Assembly: GCF_902167145.1 (NCBI RefSeq)
Contig: NC_050102.1
Span: forward strand, 5,766,850 to 5,830,849
Origin: Zea mays
Taxonomy: Eukaryota; Streptophyta; Magnoliopsida; Poales; Poaceae
Reading direction: 5' to 3'
Length of the DNA: 64,000 nt
The translations under genes were made by a program, and so were the position numbers. This document shows positions 10,701-23,800 of this stretch, in pieces (the stretch's first letter is position 1; each line of letters opens with the position of its first letter). A model generated the notes under the pieces. The model was not told where the DNA came from and made no database searches. It saw only the letters and a program-made list of their open reading frames with translations.

Positions 10701-11849
10701 GAGCATGTCCTACGGGCTCGAGCCAACAAAAACAAAACCCACTAAGAATAAGCAACAAAGTTGGATACAGTACACAAAGTTACCAAAAATTACGTATGCA
10801 ACACGCACAAGTGAGTATCAGAGTTCAGAAACATCAATTATATGATTGTGCATAAGAATTTGCAATGAGGTGAAAGATGGAAGTTAAGATTTCAGCTGCA
10901 GTTACATCAGGTTTAGTGTGTTCAAGACTCATCAGTCAGCACATTGCGTCGTCTGACTTATGAATAAACGAGGGCACGATTTTTTAGCTGGCTTATATAG
11001 ATTTTTAACTGAGGTCATACCATAAAGGGGCTGACATGCAAGGGCTTCGCGATGAGATCAGAGCCCGGTTGGAAGGTAAACATCACTCTCTCTGCCCAGG
11101 GGGTGTTTGTGACCTGATACGAATAGCAAGAGATTGGACAGTTGCAAATAATCAGCCAGAAACCAATGAAGATGATGAATCGTATGTGCACTGATAATAT
11201 CACCTCGGCAATGCACGTTCTGAGCTCTCCATCTTGCCCCTGTCCTGCAGAATCGTAGCAGTAGTAAATGCTCAGCGGGTTCTGCTCGTACCCCACGCTC
11301 TCGGGTACCGTCAAGAGGTGCCTTCATCGAGGAAGAACAAGGCGAGTCAGCGCTCGACAGCCATTTCGTCAAATAGGGATTCATTTCTTATTATGATGAG
11401 ACTGCTCTGCTTTTGCAACTGTACAACAAACTGAAGACTGTCTATGGAAAACGTGGCTCCCCTTGAAATTTTAGAGCACGACATGTTCGGTTTATTTTAG
11501 CAAGGAGGGAACGTGAAGCAGCAGCAGGGAGGAGGGGACGGACTCACACGGGGCCGGAGGTGGAGGCGACGCGGCGGGCATCGTCGGCGGAGAGGTGGCC
11601 GGGGAGCGGCAGTCGGTCGAGGTCGACGAGGGCGTAGCGCGCGGGGTACTCGAAGGTGTGCGCCGCCGGGCGCCGTCGCGCGTGCCGGACCCGGCCCTCG
11701 TAGAGCCGCGCCGCCGCGGCGGGCCCATCATCGGTAGGGGCAGCGCGGCGCGGGTAGCGGAGGAGGAGGCGGAGGAGCAGCAGGAGCGAGTGGAAGGCGG
11801 ATGTGACGAGGGTCGCGGCCAGGGAGGCCAGCAAGTAGAGCGCCTCCAT
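7710..11849 (-). CDS. DUF1365 domain protein, five exons
   Basis: Exons read on the minus strand are 11849-11548, 11321-11204, 11113-11021, 10709-10506 and 7970-7710. Every boundary is GT..AG and phases agree throughout, giving 325 residues. Residues ~4-30 are a hydrophobic, probably membrane-anchoring segment. The DUF1365 region starts near residue 48 (LYEGRVRHARRRPAAHTF, then YALVDLD) and continues with the conserved GYEQNPLSIYYCYD, TNTPWAERVMFTF and KPLHVSPFM blocks. The last exon carries ALKLWLKNVKFLDHPRY and a charged tail. The family is widespread in plants and bacteria; its biochemical role is not established, and bacterial members often lie beside FAD-dependent oxidoreductase or cyclopropane-fatty-acid genes. 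Intron 4 is about 2.5 kb and holds small transposons. No frameshift or premature stop is visible. A TATA-like TATATCT lies roughly 50 bases upstream of the ATG. Confidence 0.88.
9072..9207. mobile_element. Tourist/PIF-Harbinger-like MITE (136 bp)
   Basis: The left end is GAGCATGTTCGTTT. The right end reads on the reverse strand as GGGCTTGTTCGGTTATTT, a match to PIF/Harbinger-type termini. It is flanked by TAA on both sides (9069-9071 and 9208-9210), the 3-bp duplication of that superfamily. Confidence 0.75.
9660..9782. mobile_element. Small foldback/MITE-like inverted repeat
   Basis: The left arm AATGTTTTCAAGTCGTCCGA is complementary to the right arm at 9763-9782, and the interior carries GATTAATC motifs in both orientations. 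No clear target duplication was found, so the superfamily is undecided. Confidence 0.6.
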
Positions 11850-12468
11850 GGATGGCTGTGGCTGCTCCTCGGATTTGATGTAATTCGATATTTTTTTTAG
11901 ATATATGCAGAAAATTCGGGGGAAATTACCTCAAACATTCCGTGTGCTTTATCTATTTTAGAAAAAATGAAAATTCACGCGGCCGGCCAGTTAGCCTACC
12001 ATTGTGGATTGATGGGAAGCTACGGTAAAAAGATGGTACGAGGACGACGAAAATTTCAATCGACAGGGTAAGCATAAAACACCTAGAGCTTATATGAAAG
12101 TAAGGAAATTGAATAGACTAAAATCTCTTTATTATTTAATTTTGAATAATAAAAAAATTAATCTCTTCAATCCTTCCAAACAAGATCCTAGGCAGTCTGA
12201 TCCGCTAAAACTAGCGATAGAACTAACTTTAGATTCACCAAATTAGTGGGACAGGATAATGGATGCTCCATCAAATCCAAACTTGATAGAGTTGGAAAAA
12301 TACCCACCATGTCACTCGTTACATAGAAATAGCTATTTGTTCTTCTTCCTTCGCTGTCCTTCGTCGTCTCCACCGTGGTCTAATGTGCTACTGTATAGTT
12401 GTGTTTTCTTCCGCGCTCACGTGTAGGACCAATTGTCACTTGTCAGCGACAAAGAAAGACACTATAGT
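11850..12468. other. 5' flank of DUF1365 gene and intergenic DNA
   Basis: No gene is supported. The promoter of the minus-strand DUF1365 gene must lie in 11850-12000. Around 12110-12190 an imperfect inverted repeat ending CCAAACAAGATCC resembles one end of a PIF-type MITE, but its partner end is unclear. Confidence 0.45.
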
Positions 12469-14397
12469 CCAGCGGCGGATCCAGAATTGATGCAAGAGAG
12501 GAGCTACTAATCTAAAGCTATAAAATATTTTAAACCAAACAATAGCCTTCGGTCCTTTGCGTCCTTCGCTGCTTGCGTGCTTCTGCTTCGCGCATGGAGG
12601 CCTTCTGCAGCTTTCTGCAATCTGCAGGACCTCGCTGATGCTGAGCCGAGAACCTCGACCTTCTGCAATCTGCACCGATGGAGGCGCGGACGGCGGAACC
12701 TTGCAGCCATCTTCTGATGATGAGCCGAGAAGCTACTGCTGGGCTGCTAGCTCAAGTGCAGTTTACGTGCTCATCAGCAACGGAAGAAGATGGCCATAAA
12801 AGTTTACCTTTCTGAATAGAAACTGTGGATCCAAGAAAAAGAATAATATTCGCTATCAAGTCGTATTACCGATCGAGATGCAGGGAAAGGAATCCGGCTC
12901 GGCGGCTGGCGACCGCATCCTGGAGGGAGGAGTGTTCGACGGCTGACCGCTGGATCCTGGAGGGAGGAGTGTGTAACACCCACTTTGTAATTTGCTAGAA
13001 ATAATACCAATAGAGAAACAATTGCTCTTTATGTGAGTTTGATCTTTATGCATCATCATATGTGAACACCATGCCCAAAAACAATTAATAAAAAGATATG
13101 CTACTAAATCATTGCATCATGCTGAATATTTTATTTGTGTGTGCATTTTTGTGACAATATTATAATAATGTAAAAAGAAATATGTTAAATATCCAGATGG
13201 GGATTTAAATCCTAAAATAATCCTAGAATTAAGAAAAGAGAGAAGGAAGAGATTATATAAAATAGAGGAAAATAAATATATGAAAGAATACATTTTGTTC
13301 CTACTAATATTTTAATTAAGGTATTTAACTCAGTTATGAAGCTCACAAACAAGTTTGAATTCAAAATGGAGATTTAAAAACGAAATGAAACAGAAAATAA
13401 AAATAAAAAGGAAAACTAGCTAATTGGGCCGCAGGACTGGTTTTGGCCCACCTCCTTGTTGCCTCCCGGCGACCCATCTCCTTCGCGTCCGCGCGCCGAC
13501 AGGTGGGTCCGGATTGCAGCCTCCGCGGGCGCGCGCGTTAAGTCGGCCATCGGCCACTTACTCGCTGTCACCTGGGCCCCACGGGTCAGGTCAGCCGACC
13601 TCTCTGGTGGTTGAGCTGAGTCCACTTCTTTCGTCGAGGCTCGCTCACCGGCCGCGCACATGGCTTGCGAACCGCCGTGGATCTCGCCGTTCGTGCGGAC
13701 TCCGCCCGAGAAGAACCTCACCCCTGTGCAGATATATGTATCGGCCCGCCCCGTGGACTCCGCCATAGGCGCTAGGGCTTGACCGCGGAACCCACAGAGA
13801 GAGATAGAGGAGAGGGAGTGCGGGTGAAGGCTCGCCGCCGCGGATAAACAACGGTGCTTGCCGTCGACCTCGTTCCCTGGGCCGGTCGGGTTCGCTGGTG
13901 GCGCGTGGGCGGACTGCGTGGTGTGATTTCGCCCCAAAGCCCGCCGCACAGCCATCACCGGCCTCCGTGGGAGCAGCGGACCGCCCTCACCGTGGAACAT
14001 CATCCCTGCGGTCGTCTTCACCTTGGGTAAGTCACCCAAGTCATCTGCCGCACCTTAGGGATTGAATACGACCGATCAGATTAGGAATTGCGGGGCCAGA
14101 CCATGAACTAATTCGTCGCTGGAGTGGTGCCGCGCTGTCTCTCCGCCGTGCGCCGTGGGCCGAGCCCTGTGCTCGAGGATGGTAGAAATTGGTAGGGGAA
14201 GCGAGTTTATAACATCGTCAATTGAGCGAGGAGCGAAGGAATTAGAAAACGGAGGTCGGGATGGCCGGAATTGCCGCGCGCCGGTGGAGGGCCGCCGCGG
14301 GCGGGTCGTGCGTCATGGCCGTCGGTCTCGATTGGGGAAGATGCGCTTCGGCCGTTGATTGTTCTCTGGACGGTGGAGATTAAAAGTGGCGTACCCC

Positions 14398-15726
14398 TGA
14401 AAGGGAATTAGGCTTACACCTAGTCCCTAATTTATTTTGGTGGTTGGATTGCCCAACACAAACAATTGGACTAACTAGTTTGCTCTAGTGTATAAGTTAT
14501 ACAGGTGTCAAAGGTTCACAACAAGCCAATTAAAAAGACCAAAGTTGGGTTCAAAATAGAGAGCTAAAGGCATCCCGAAAGGCTCCCTGGTCTGGCGCAC
14601 CGGACTGTCCGGTGGCACACCGGACAGTGTCCGGTGCACCAGGGGACCTCGCGCAGAACTCTTCAGCCTCGGGAACTTTCAAGAAGCCGGCGCGCTATAA
14701 TTCACCGGACTGTCCGGTGTACACCGGACTGTCCGGTGTACACCGGACAGTGTCCGGTGCTCCAAGAAGACGCGACTCTGGAACTTGGCAGCCTCGGGAA
14801 ATCATAACGGTTGTTCCGCTATAATTCACCGGACATGTCCGGTGTACACCGGACTGTCCGGTGCAACTCCGGAGCAACGGCTACTTCGCGCCAACGGCTA
14901 CCTGCAGCGCATTTAATGCACGCCAGAAGCGCGCAGAAGTCAGGCACGCGCGCACTGGCACACCGGACATTGAACAGTACATGTCCGGTGTGCACCGGAC
15001 ATCGAGGCGGGCCCAGAAGACAGAACTCCAACGGTCAAATTTTAACGGCTTTGGTGACGTGGCTGGCGCACCGGACATGTCCGGTGTGCACCGGACTGTC
15101 CGGTGCACCATACGACAGACAGCCTCCACCAACGGTCATGTTTGGTGGTTGGACTATAAATACCCCAACCACCCCACCATTCATTGCATCCAAGTTTTCC
15201 AGCTTCCAACCACTATACAAGAGCTAGCATTCATTGCAAAGCACACCAAAAGAGATCAAATCCTCTCCCAACTCCACACAAAGCCTTAGTGACTAGAGAG
15301 AGTGATTTGTAGTGTTCATTTGAGCTCTTGCGCTTGGATCGCTTCTTTTCTTTGGCATTCTTTCTTGTGATCAAACACTCACTTGTAATTGAGGCAAGAG
15401 ACACCAATTGTGTGGTGGTCCTTGCGGGAAGTTTGATTCCCAAAGTGATTTGAGAAGAGAAGCTCACTCGGTCCGAGGGACCGTTTGAGAGAGGGAAGGG
15501 TTGAAAGAGACCCGGCCTTTGTGGCCTCCTCAACGGGGAGTAGGTTTGCGAGAACCGAACCTCGGTAAAACAAATCCGTGTGTCTCACTTGTTATTTGCT
15601 TGAGATTTGTTTTGCACCCTCGCTCGCGGACTCGTTTTTATTTCTAACGCTAACCCGGCTTGTAGTTGTGTTTATATTTGTAAATTTCAGTTTCGCCCTA
15701 TTCACCCCCCCTCTAGGCGACTATCA
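14398..15726 (+). repeat. 5' LTR of Opie-like element (1,329 bp)
   Basis: Ends TG...CA. It contains many near-perfect palindromes of the type CACCGGACTGTCCGGTG between 14595 and 15110. The TATA box is at 15155-15162; here the left arm of the surrounding inverted repeat has lost bases compared with the 3' LTR. Confidence 0.93.
15155..15162 (+). promoter_or_regulatory. TATA box of Opie-like 5' LTR
   Basis: TATAAATA lies about 570 bases upstream of the LTR end, where the element's transcript should begin. Confidence 0.7.
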
Positions 15727-15728
15727 AT

Positions 15729-15747
15729 TGGTATCAGAGCTCGGTGC
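15729..15747 (+). other. Primer-binding site (initiator Met tRNA)
   Basis: TGGTATCAGAGCTCGGTGC starts two bases after the LTR. It is the canonical copia primer site complementary to the 3' end of initiator tRNA-Met. Confidence 0.92.
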
Positions 15748-17183
15748 TTCATTAGAGCCTAACCGCTCGAAGTGATGTCGGGAGATCACGCCAAGAAGGA
15801 GATGGAGACCGGCGAAAAGCCCACTACAAGCCACGGGAGCGCTTCATCGGAAGAGTCCCGCACCAAGAGAAAGGAGAAGAAAGACTCCTTAAAAGGGAAG
15901 GAGAAGAAGAAAGACTCCTCCAAAGGGAAGGAGAAGAAATCTTCTTCACACAAAGAGAAGAAGGAAAAATCCTCTTCTCACAAGCCTCGTCAGAGTGGGG
16001 ACAAGAAAAAGAAGATGAGGAAAGTGGTCTACTACGAGACCGACTCTTCATCAACATCCACCTCCGGCTCCGACGCGGCGTCCGTCACTTCTAAGCGCCA
16101 AGAGCGCAAGAAGTATAGTAAGATTCCCCTACGCTATCCTCGCATTTCTAAACATACACCTTTACTTTCCGACCCATTAGGCAAACCACCAACATTTGAT
16201 GGTGAGGATTATGCTAGGTGGAGTGATTTAATGCGATTTCATCTAACCTCACTCCACAAAAGTATATGGGATGTTGTTGAGTTTGGTGCACAGGTACCAT
16301 CCGTAGGGGATGAAGACTATGATGAGGATGAGGTAGCCCAAATCGAGCACTTCAACTCTCAAGCAACAACAATACTCCTCGCCTCTCTAAGTAGAGAGGA
16401 GTATAACAAAGTGCAAGGGTTGAAGAGCGCCAAGGAGGTTTGGGATGTGCTCAAAACCGCACACGAAGGAGATGAGCTCACAAAGATCACCAAGCGGGAG
16501 ACGATCGAGGGGGAGCTCGGTCGGTTCCGGCTTCGCAAAGGGGAGGAGCCACAAAACATGTACAACCGGCTCAAGACTTTGGTGAATCAAGTGCGCAACC
16601 TCGGGAGCAAAAAGTGGGATGACCACGAGGTGGTTAAGGTTATTCTGAGATCTCTTATTTTCCTTAAACCTACTCAAGTTCAATTAATCTGTGGCAACCC
16701 AAGATATACACTAATGACCCCCGAGGAAGTAATCAGGAATTTTGTAAGTTTTGAGTGCATGATCGAAGGCTCGAGGAAGATCAACGAGCTTGATGATCCC
16801 TCCACATCCGAAGCTCAACCCGTCGCATTCAAGGCGACGGAGGAAAAGAAGGAGGAGTCTACACCAAGTAGACAACCAATCGACGCCTCCAAGCTCGACA
16901 ATGAGGAAATGGCGCTCGTCATCAAGAGCTTCCGCCAAATCCTCAAGCAAAGGAGGGGGAAAGACTACAAGTCCCGCTCCAAGAAGGTTTGCTACAAGTG
17001 TGGTAAGCCCGGTCACTTTATAGCTAAATGTCCATTATCAAGTGATAGTGACAGGGGCGACGACAAGAAGGGGAGAAGAAAGGAGAAGAAGAGGTACTAC
17101 AAGAAGAAGGGCGGTGATGCCCATGTTTGTCGGGAGTGGGACTCCGACGAAAGCTCTAGCGACTCCTCCGACGACGAGAACGC

Positions 17184-17805
17184 TGTGGGGGATAGATATC
17201 CCCTGGGTCCACTAAAGAAGTAAAAGGCCTCACGAACGGCCCAAGGGCCCAATAATTCGTAAGGTCATTCTTTCGTGGGCCTAGGGAGAGACAGCCAACA
17301 AAGGAAACGTGAGACTAATTAATGCAAACACAGGCGGCCCACAACGTCGAACGAACGGATCACAACAGAGACCCGACTTTCCCGCGCTGAAGCCCTCATG
17401 CAACAGAGCCATGCGAGGATAAGTCGGCGAAGGTTACGTAGGGATAAGCTCAAGGGGTTCACTATCTTCTAGCTACTTGTTGTTATCGTATCACATGTAC
17501 TGCCCCACGGTCGAGTATATAAGGCCTAGGGGGCACCCCTTCAGATCGATCGACCCTGTTCTACTAAGCCACCCACAAAAACTCTCTGCGCCCTCTATCC
17601 AGAGAATCCTCTTGTAACCACGCTCATATACTCACCAGGACGTAGGGTGTTACGCACTTCTAAGCGGCCCGAACCTGCAAATTTTGTCCATTGTCCCTCG
17701 TGCGATCAGCACGAACCATTTTGCTACAGTCGTCGGCATCGTCCTACTCCTAAAAGCACCTTGAGGGGCAACCCCGGGTGTGCGGTCGGACCCAAATCAC
17801 CGACA
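17184..17805 (+). repeat. 5' LTR of Tat element (622 bp)
   Basis: TG...CA ends. The TATA box TATATAAG is at 17516-17523, so transcription should start near 17545-17550. Confidence 0.95.
17516..17523 (+). promoter_or_regulatory. TATA box of Tat LTR
   Basis: TATATAAG; the same box is at 30869-30876 in the 3' LTR. Confidence 0.75.
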
Positions 17806-17807
17806 GC

Positions 17808-17825
17808 TGGCGCGCCAGGTAGGGG
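17808..17825 (+). other. Primer-binding site of Tat element
   Basis: TGGCGCGCCAGGTAGGGG starts two bases after the LTR. Its TGG opening fits a tRNA CCA end; I cannot say which tRNA with confidence. Confidence 0.75.
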
Positions 17826-17851
17826 GTGTGTCGACGATCCAAGCTAGCTCA

Positions 17852-20800
17852 ATGGCCGTCACCTTCCACAGCAAGATTACCATGCGTCCCGGATCCACAT
17901 TCTGCTTCGGGACAATCTCATCCGTGGCGGACGAAGAGGGAATTCTACACCGCCTCGCGGATCTACCGGAACAGAAGTCTTCTCCAACAAACTCCGAAAA
18001 TGCTGGAAAAACGCTACCTCCGGCTCTTCGGAACAAGATCGCCTCCGGGGAGGCTGGAGCTAGAAGCTCGCTGACCCGGAAGACTCCGCTGTCTACTTCC
18101 CCGACGAAAGAATGGACACAGGTCATGAGAAGGAAGGAGATCAAGGAGAGGCCAGTCATTCTTCCCGTTCCTCCGACCTCAAAGGAGAACGGAAAGAAAG
18201 TCGCCGCGGCGGCAATACCGTTCTACCCCGACGTCCTCTTCATCGGGAGGGCAGAATCGCCCGCCGTCTCCGACGATGAACCGACTGCGCCCGGAGAAGA
18301 ACCGCCTCAGCGAGAATCCCGCCGACGAAGGAACCAACGCAGGAACGTTCGACGACATCACGCAGCTGGAGAACGGGATCCGGAGCAGCCTGTCTCGCGA
18401 GACGAGGTCTCAGAGATAGGAGAAACTCCGGAAGAACGCGTCTTCAGGGAACGAAGGAACTCCCGACGACGAGATCGCCGTCGGACTCAGGAGCAAGCCG
18501 AGCAAGATGCAAGGCAACGACGCGAGAATCCGCTCTTCGGGCGCAACCTGAACCCCGACTTCGCCCGAGCTATGAATACGCCGAGCGAAGTCGGAGGCGT
18601 TCTGGCCCGGATAGCCGACGGACTTCCTCGGACCCCCGATGCCGAGGGATACCGGCGCCTGTTCACTCAGGCAGCCAACCATCTTCTACCGCTCGCCCAC
18701 CCGCCGAACGATCTGCGACACGCCATCAACAGTCGCCGAGACGCGCGAAGCTCTATCAATGCCTCGCGCGAACGGCGGCACGAGAACGAAATTCGTCGTC
18801 GGGAGGAGTATGACCGAGATCATGGCTTCCCGACTCAAAGCCAGGCCACCCGAACTGAGTCGGCAACAGCTTCAACTGGTGGAACCACCCGGGGACGGTC
18901 GAGGAACCACCACCGCCACTCCCCTCCCCGGGACAGACGACATCCTCGACGACAGGAGGACACGTGCGGAGTATCTGCCCTTACTCCGCGCCTTAGGGCC
19001 ATCCAATGGCCTCCCAACTTCAAGGTATCCAATGTCGACAAATATGAACCTAAGCAGGATCCAGGGGGCTGGTTAGCCGTCTACACCACCGCTGCTCGGG
19101 CTGCCGGGGCATCCGAGGACGTCATGACTGCGTATCTGCCCATCGTCCTCGGGCAAGACGCGCTGCAGTGGCTACGACATCTACCCCGACACTGCATCGA
19201 TGACTGGGGAGACTTCAGCCGACGCTTCACCGCCAACTTCTAGTCTCTCTCCGACAAGCCAGCGCAACCATGGGACCTCAAATCCATCAAGCGCCGGGGG
19301 GATGAGACTCTCCGGTCATACCTTAAAAGGTTCCAGACCATGAGAAACCGCATCCCCGAGGTCACGGAGGCGGCCGTGATCGAGGACTTCTACAGAGGAT
19401 CTAATGACTCGGCTTTCGTCCGAGCCATACTGCAAAAGGCGCCAACCACCTCCGAGGAGCTATTCCGGGAAGCCGACCTCTACATCACCGCTGACGAGCG
19501 GGCCCAGGACCTCATCGGAGGAGCAAAGCCCGCACCGGCGGCACCACGACGCGACGCGAACCAGCCGCCCGACAAGCGCTGGGAGAAGAGGCCTCGCGAA
19601 GAGGTACACGCCGCCGGACCACCCGCCTCTCGCGCCCGAGGAGGACCTCGTGGAGGCGAACGCACGCTGGACGACATCCTCGACGCCCAGTGCCCGTACC
19701 ACAAGGATATGCGCCACACTCTCCGCAACTGCCGGGACTTCAAGCACTCCGTCGGGCATGGCCGACCCTTCCAACCTCTACCACCTCCTCCGCCGAGGGG
19801 AGGACCAGATGAACCACGACAGCCCCATCAGCCGGAGGAGGGGGGAGGAGGAGCTTTCCCGCGCGTTGACAGGGAGGTCAACGTCATCTTCGGCGGACAT
19901 GGGTCGCAGGAGAACAAGAGACAACAAAAGCTCAACGACCGGCAGATACTGGTGGCGACCACCGGCCCTCCCGCCCCGTACCGGTGGTCGGAGCACCCAA
20001 TCACGTTCACTCGGGATGATCAATGGCTCAACTTCGACCACCCGGGCAAATACCCGCTCCTCGTCGATCCGGTGATCCGAGAGAGCCGGGTGAAGAAGGT
20101 GCTAGTGGACGGGGGGAGCAGCATCAATGTCACCTTCCCCCGTACGCTTCAAGGCTTGGGAGTTCACCTCAAAGAGCTCCATGAGTCAGACACTCCTTTC
20201 TTCGGCATCGTGCCGACGGAAGGGGAATACCCGCTGGGCCACATCTACATGCCGGTCACCTTCGGGACTCCGGATAACTACAGAACCGAGTTCCTGAGGT
20301 TCGAGGTGGCGAACTTCGACTGCGGGTACAACGCCATCATCGGGAGGCCAGGGCTGGCCAAATTCATGGCCATCCCACACTATACGTACATGATACTGAA
20401 GATGCCCGGACCACAAGGAATCATAACTGTGCGCGCTGACTTCCAAGGCGCCGCGGAATGTTTCCGAGTGGCCATCCAAGCAGCCCTCACCACCAAGCCG
20501 TCAACGGTTCCTTCTACACCGGCGAACTCTAAGCCTGATGAAGACCTCGCCGTGCAGGCAAACGAAGCTCAGGCCGCGACCTCTATGCGGCCGACTGAGG
20601 ACACCAAGCGGATCAACCTGGGGTTCGCTGATGAGCGCAAGACGGCCATCATCAGCTCCAGTTTGAATGACAAATAGGAAAGCGCGCTCGTCCAGTTCCT
20701 GCAAGATAACCGAGACGTATTCGCATGGCAACCTGCGGATATGCCGGGAGTCCCAAGAGAACTGGCCGAGCACAAATTGAAGGTCTATCCCCAGGCGAGG

Positions 20801-23800
20801 CCGATCCGGCAAAAGCTGCGTCATTTCACGCCTGACAAGAGAGAAGCCATTCGTGCCGAGTTGGCCCGCTTGGTCGCAGCCGGATTTATTAGAGAAGTAT
20901 TACACCCCGAGTGGTTAGCCAACCCTGTTCTTGTACTCAAAAAGAATAAAGTGGATTGGCGCATGTGCGTCGACTATACCGATCTCAACAAACACTGTCC
21001 GAAGGATCCCTTCGGGCTCCCAAGGATAGATCAGGTGGTGGATTCCACCGCTGGATGTTCGATGCTGTCTTTTTTAGATTGCTATTCCGGGTATCATCAG
21101 ATTAGTTTGGCAAAAGAAGACGAAGAAAAAACGGCGTTCATCACCCCGTTTGGTGCTTTCTGTTACACCTCCATGCCGTTCGGCCTCAAAAACGCTGGAG
21201 CGACTTATCAGAGAGCTATTCAAACATGCTTAGCCGATCACTGGGGCAAGCGTGTGGAAGCTTACGTGGACGATGTGGTGATCAAAACGGAGAATCCGGA
21301 AAATTTCATCGAAGACTTACAGCTAGTTTTCAACAGCTTGAGAAGATATAGATGGAAGCTCAATCCTGAGAAATGCGTCTTCGGGGTACCAGCAGGAAAG
21401 TTACTCGGATTTATTGTCAGCCACCGGGGAATTGAAGCTAATCCAGATAAGATTGAAGCTATCATGAAGATGGAAGCTCCTCGATCGCAAAAGAAGGTTC
21501 AGCGACTCACTGGATGTATGGCAGCCTTGAGCAGATTCATATCCAGGCTGGGAGAAAAAGGTCTGCCATTTTATAAACTGCTGAAGAAGGTGGATAAGTT
21601 TCAATGGACTTCAGAGGCACAGGAAGCCCTAGACGCACTGAAGAAATTCCTGACAACGCCGCCAGTATTGAAACCGCCCCGGCGAGCTACGCCGACTCAG
21701 CCGGCTGAAGATCTGCTGTTATATATCTCTTGCACGACTCACGTGGTAAGCACTGCGTTGGTAGTCGAGCGAGTGGAAGAAGGGCATGCCTACCCGGTAC
21801 AACATCCCGTCTATTTCATCAGTGAGGTTCTAGGCCCATCAAAGAAAAAGTATCCTCAAGTTCAGAAGCTATTATATGCAGTACTTCTAACTGCCCGCAA
21901 GCTGCGCCACTACTTTGACGACCACAAAGTCACAGTAGTTACTGGTTTTCCAATAGGGGACATTCTTCACAACAAGGAAGCCATTGGCCGAATAGCCAAG
22001 TGGGCTTGCGAGTTGGGGTCCCATGATATCGAGTTCCGACCTCGCACCGCCATCAAAACTCAAGCACTGGTCGACTTCGTATCAGAGTGGACAGAACAGC
22101 AAGTGCCGGATAATCCAGAAACCGCAGAAGTATGGCGAATGTATTTTGATGGCTCGCTGAAGCTGCAGGGAGCAGGAGCAGGAATTCTCTTCACTGCACC
22201 TAGAGGCGAACACCTCAAGTACGCTCTCCAATTGCTATTCCCGGCCTCTAACAACGCAGCCGAGTATGAAGCTTTGATACACGGATTAAACATCGCCATA
22301 TCGCTGGGTGTCAAGAGACTGATGGTGTACGGGGATTCTCTGGTAGTCATCAGTCAGATAAACAAGGAATGGGATTGTTCAAGTGATTCAATGGGAAGAT
22401 ACTGCGCCGCCGTCCGAAAGCTAGAAGATAAATTCGAAGGCCTGGAGTTTCATCATATAGAAAGAGATCGGAACACGGCGGCTGATGTACTGTCCAAGCT
22501 CGGATCCGGTCGGACTCAAGTCCCGCCCGGGGTCTTCATGCAAGAAATCAATCAGCCGAGCATCTCGACGGATCAAATAGAGGAGTGCAACATCATAGAC
22601 CAACCCGAGTCAGACTCTGATGACTGGAGGCAACCGATTATTAAGTATATAAAGAATGAAGAAGAGCCGGATGACAAGAATTCGGCAGAGCGTATTGCCA
22701 GACAATCAGCTCACTATACACTCATTGGGGAGGTGTTATACCGGAGGGGCGCGTCAGGCGTCCTCATGAAATGCGTTCTCCCGTCCACAGGGAAACAACT
22801 TCTGGAGGAAGTCCATGCAGGGCAGTGCGGGGTACATGCAGCATCCAGAACATTAGTCGGGAAGGTTTTCAGGTCAGGATTCTATTGGCCGACGGCAAAG
22901 AATGATGCAACCGAACTAGTTCAGAGATGCGAAGCCTGCCAGTACCTGTCAAAACAACAGCACATGCCAGCACAGCAGCTACAAACCATACCAGTAACTT
23001 GGCCTTTTGCATGCTGGGGATTGGATATGATTGGACCTTTCAAGAAAGCTCAAGGAGGATACACCCATGTATTGGTGGCAATTGACAAGTTCACTAAATG
23101 GATAGAGTTTCAGCCCATTGCCTCCTTAACCTCTGCTAAAGCCGTGGAATTCATACAAAACATAATATTCAGATTTGGGATACCGAACAGTATCATCACT
23201 GACTTGGGATCCAACTTCACCAGTTCAGAATTCTTTGACTTCTGCGAGCAAAAGAGCATTCAGATCAAGTATGCATCTGTAGCCCATCCGAGAGCCAACG
23301 GACAGGTTGAGCGAGCCAACGGAATGATATTGGAAGCACTTAGAAAAAAGGTCTTTGATAAAAATGAAAAATTCGCAGGAAAATGGATAAGAGAATTGCC
23401 TTATGTTGTTTGGAGCTTGAGAACTCAACCTAGCCGGGCCCTGCATGGAAACACTCCTTTCTTTATGGTCTATGGGTCGGAGGCAGTGCTACCCGCTGAT
23501 CTCAAGTTTGGGGCGCCAAGATTGATCTTCGAAAGCATAGCAGAAGCCGAAGCCACTAGGCTGGAGGATATCGACGTACTCGAGGAAGAACGACTGAATG
23601 CGGTGATTCAATCAGCACGATACCAGCAGACTCTAAGGCGCTACCACGACAAAGCTGTGCGGCAACGTTTCTTTTCGATGGGAGACCTCGTCCTCCGCCG
23701 AATTCTAACGGGGGAGGGACGGCACAAGTTATCACCCTTATGGGAGGGACCTTTCATAGTAGCAGAAGTCACTCGTCCCGGATCATATCGCCTCACCCAA

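Noticed and set aside
13416..14039. 207-residue minus-strand ORF in the 5' LTR of the LARD-like element
   Set aside because: The matching region in the 3' LTR (41804-42154) breaks the frame, and no domain is seen, so it is LTR sequence and not a gene.
17780..17851. Upstream extension of Tat gag beginning in the LTR
   Set aside because: It would start at GTG within the LTR and read through the primer-binding site. The ATG at 17852 is the reasonable start.
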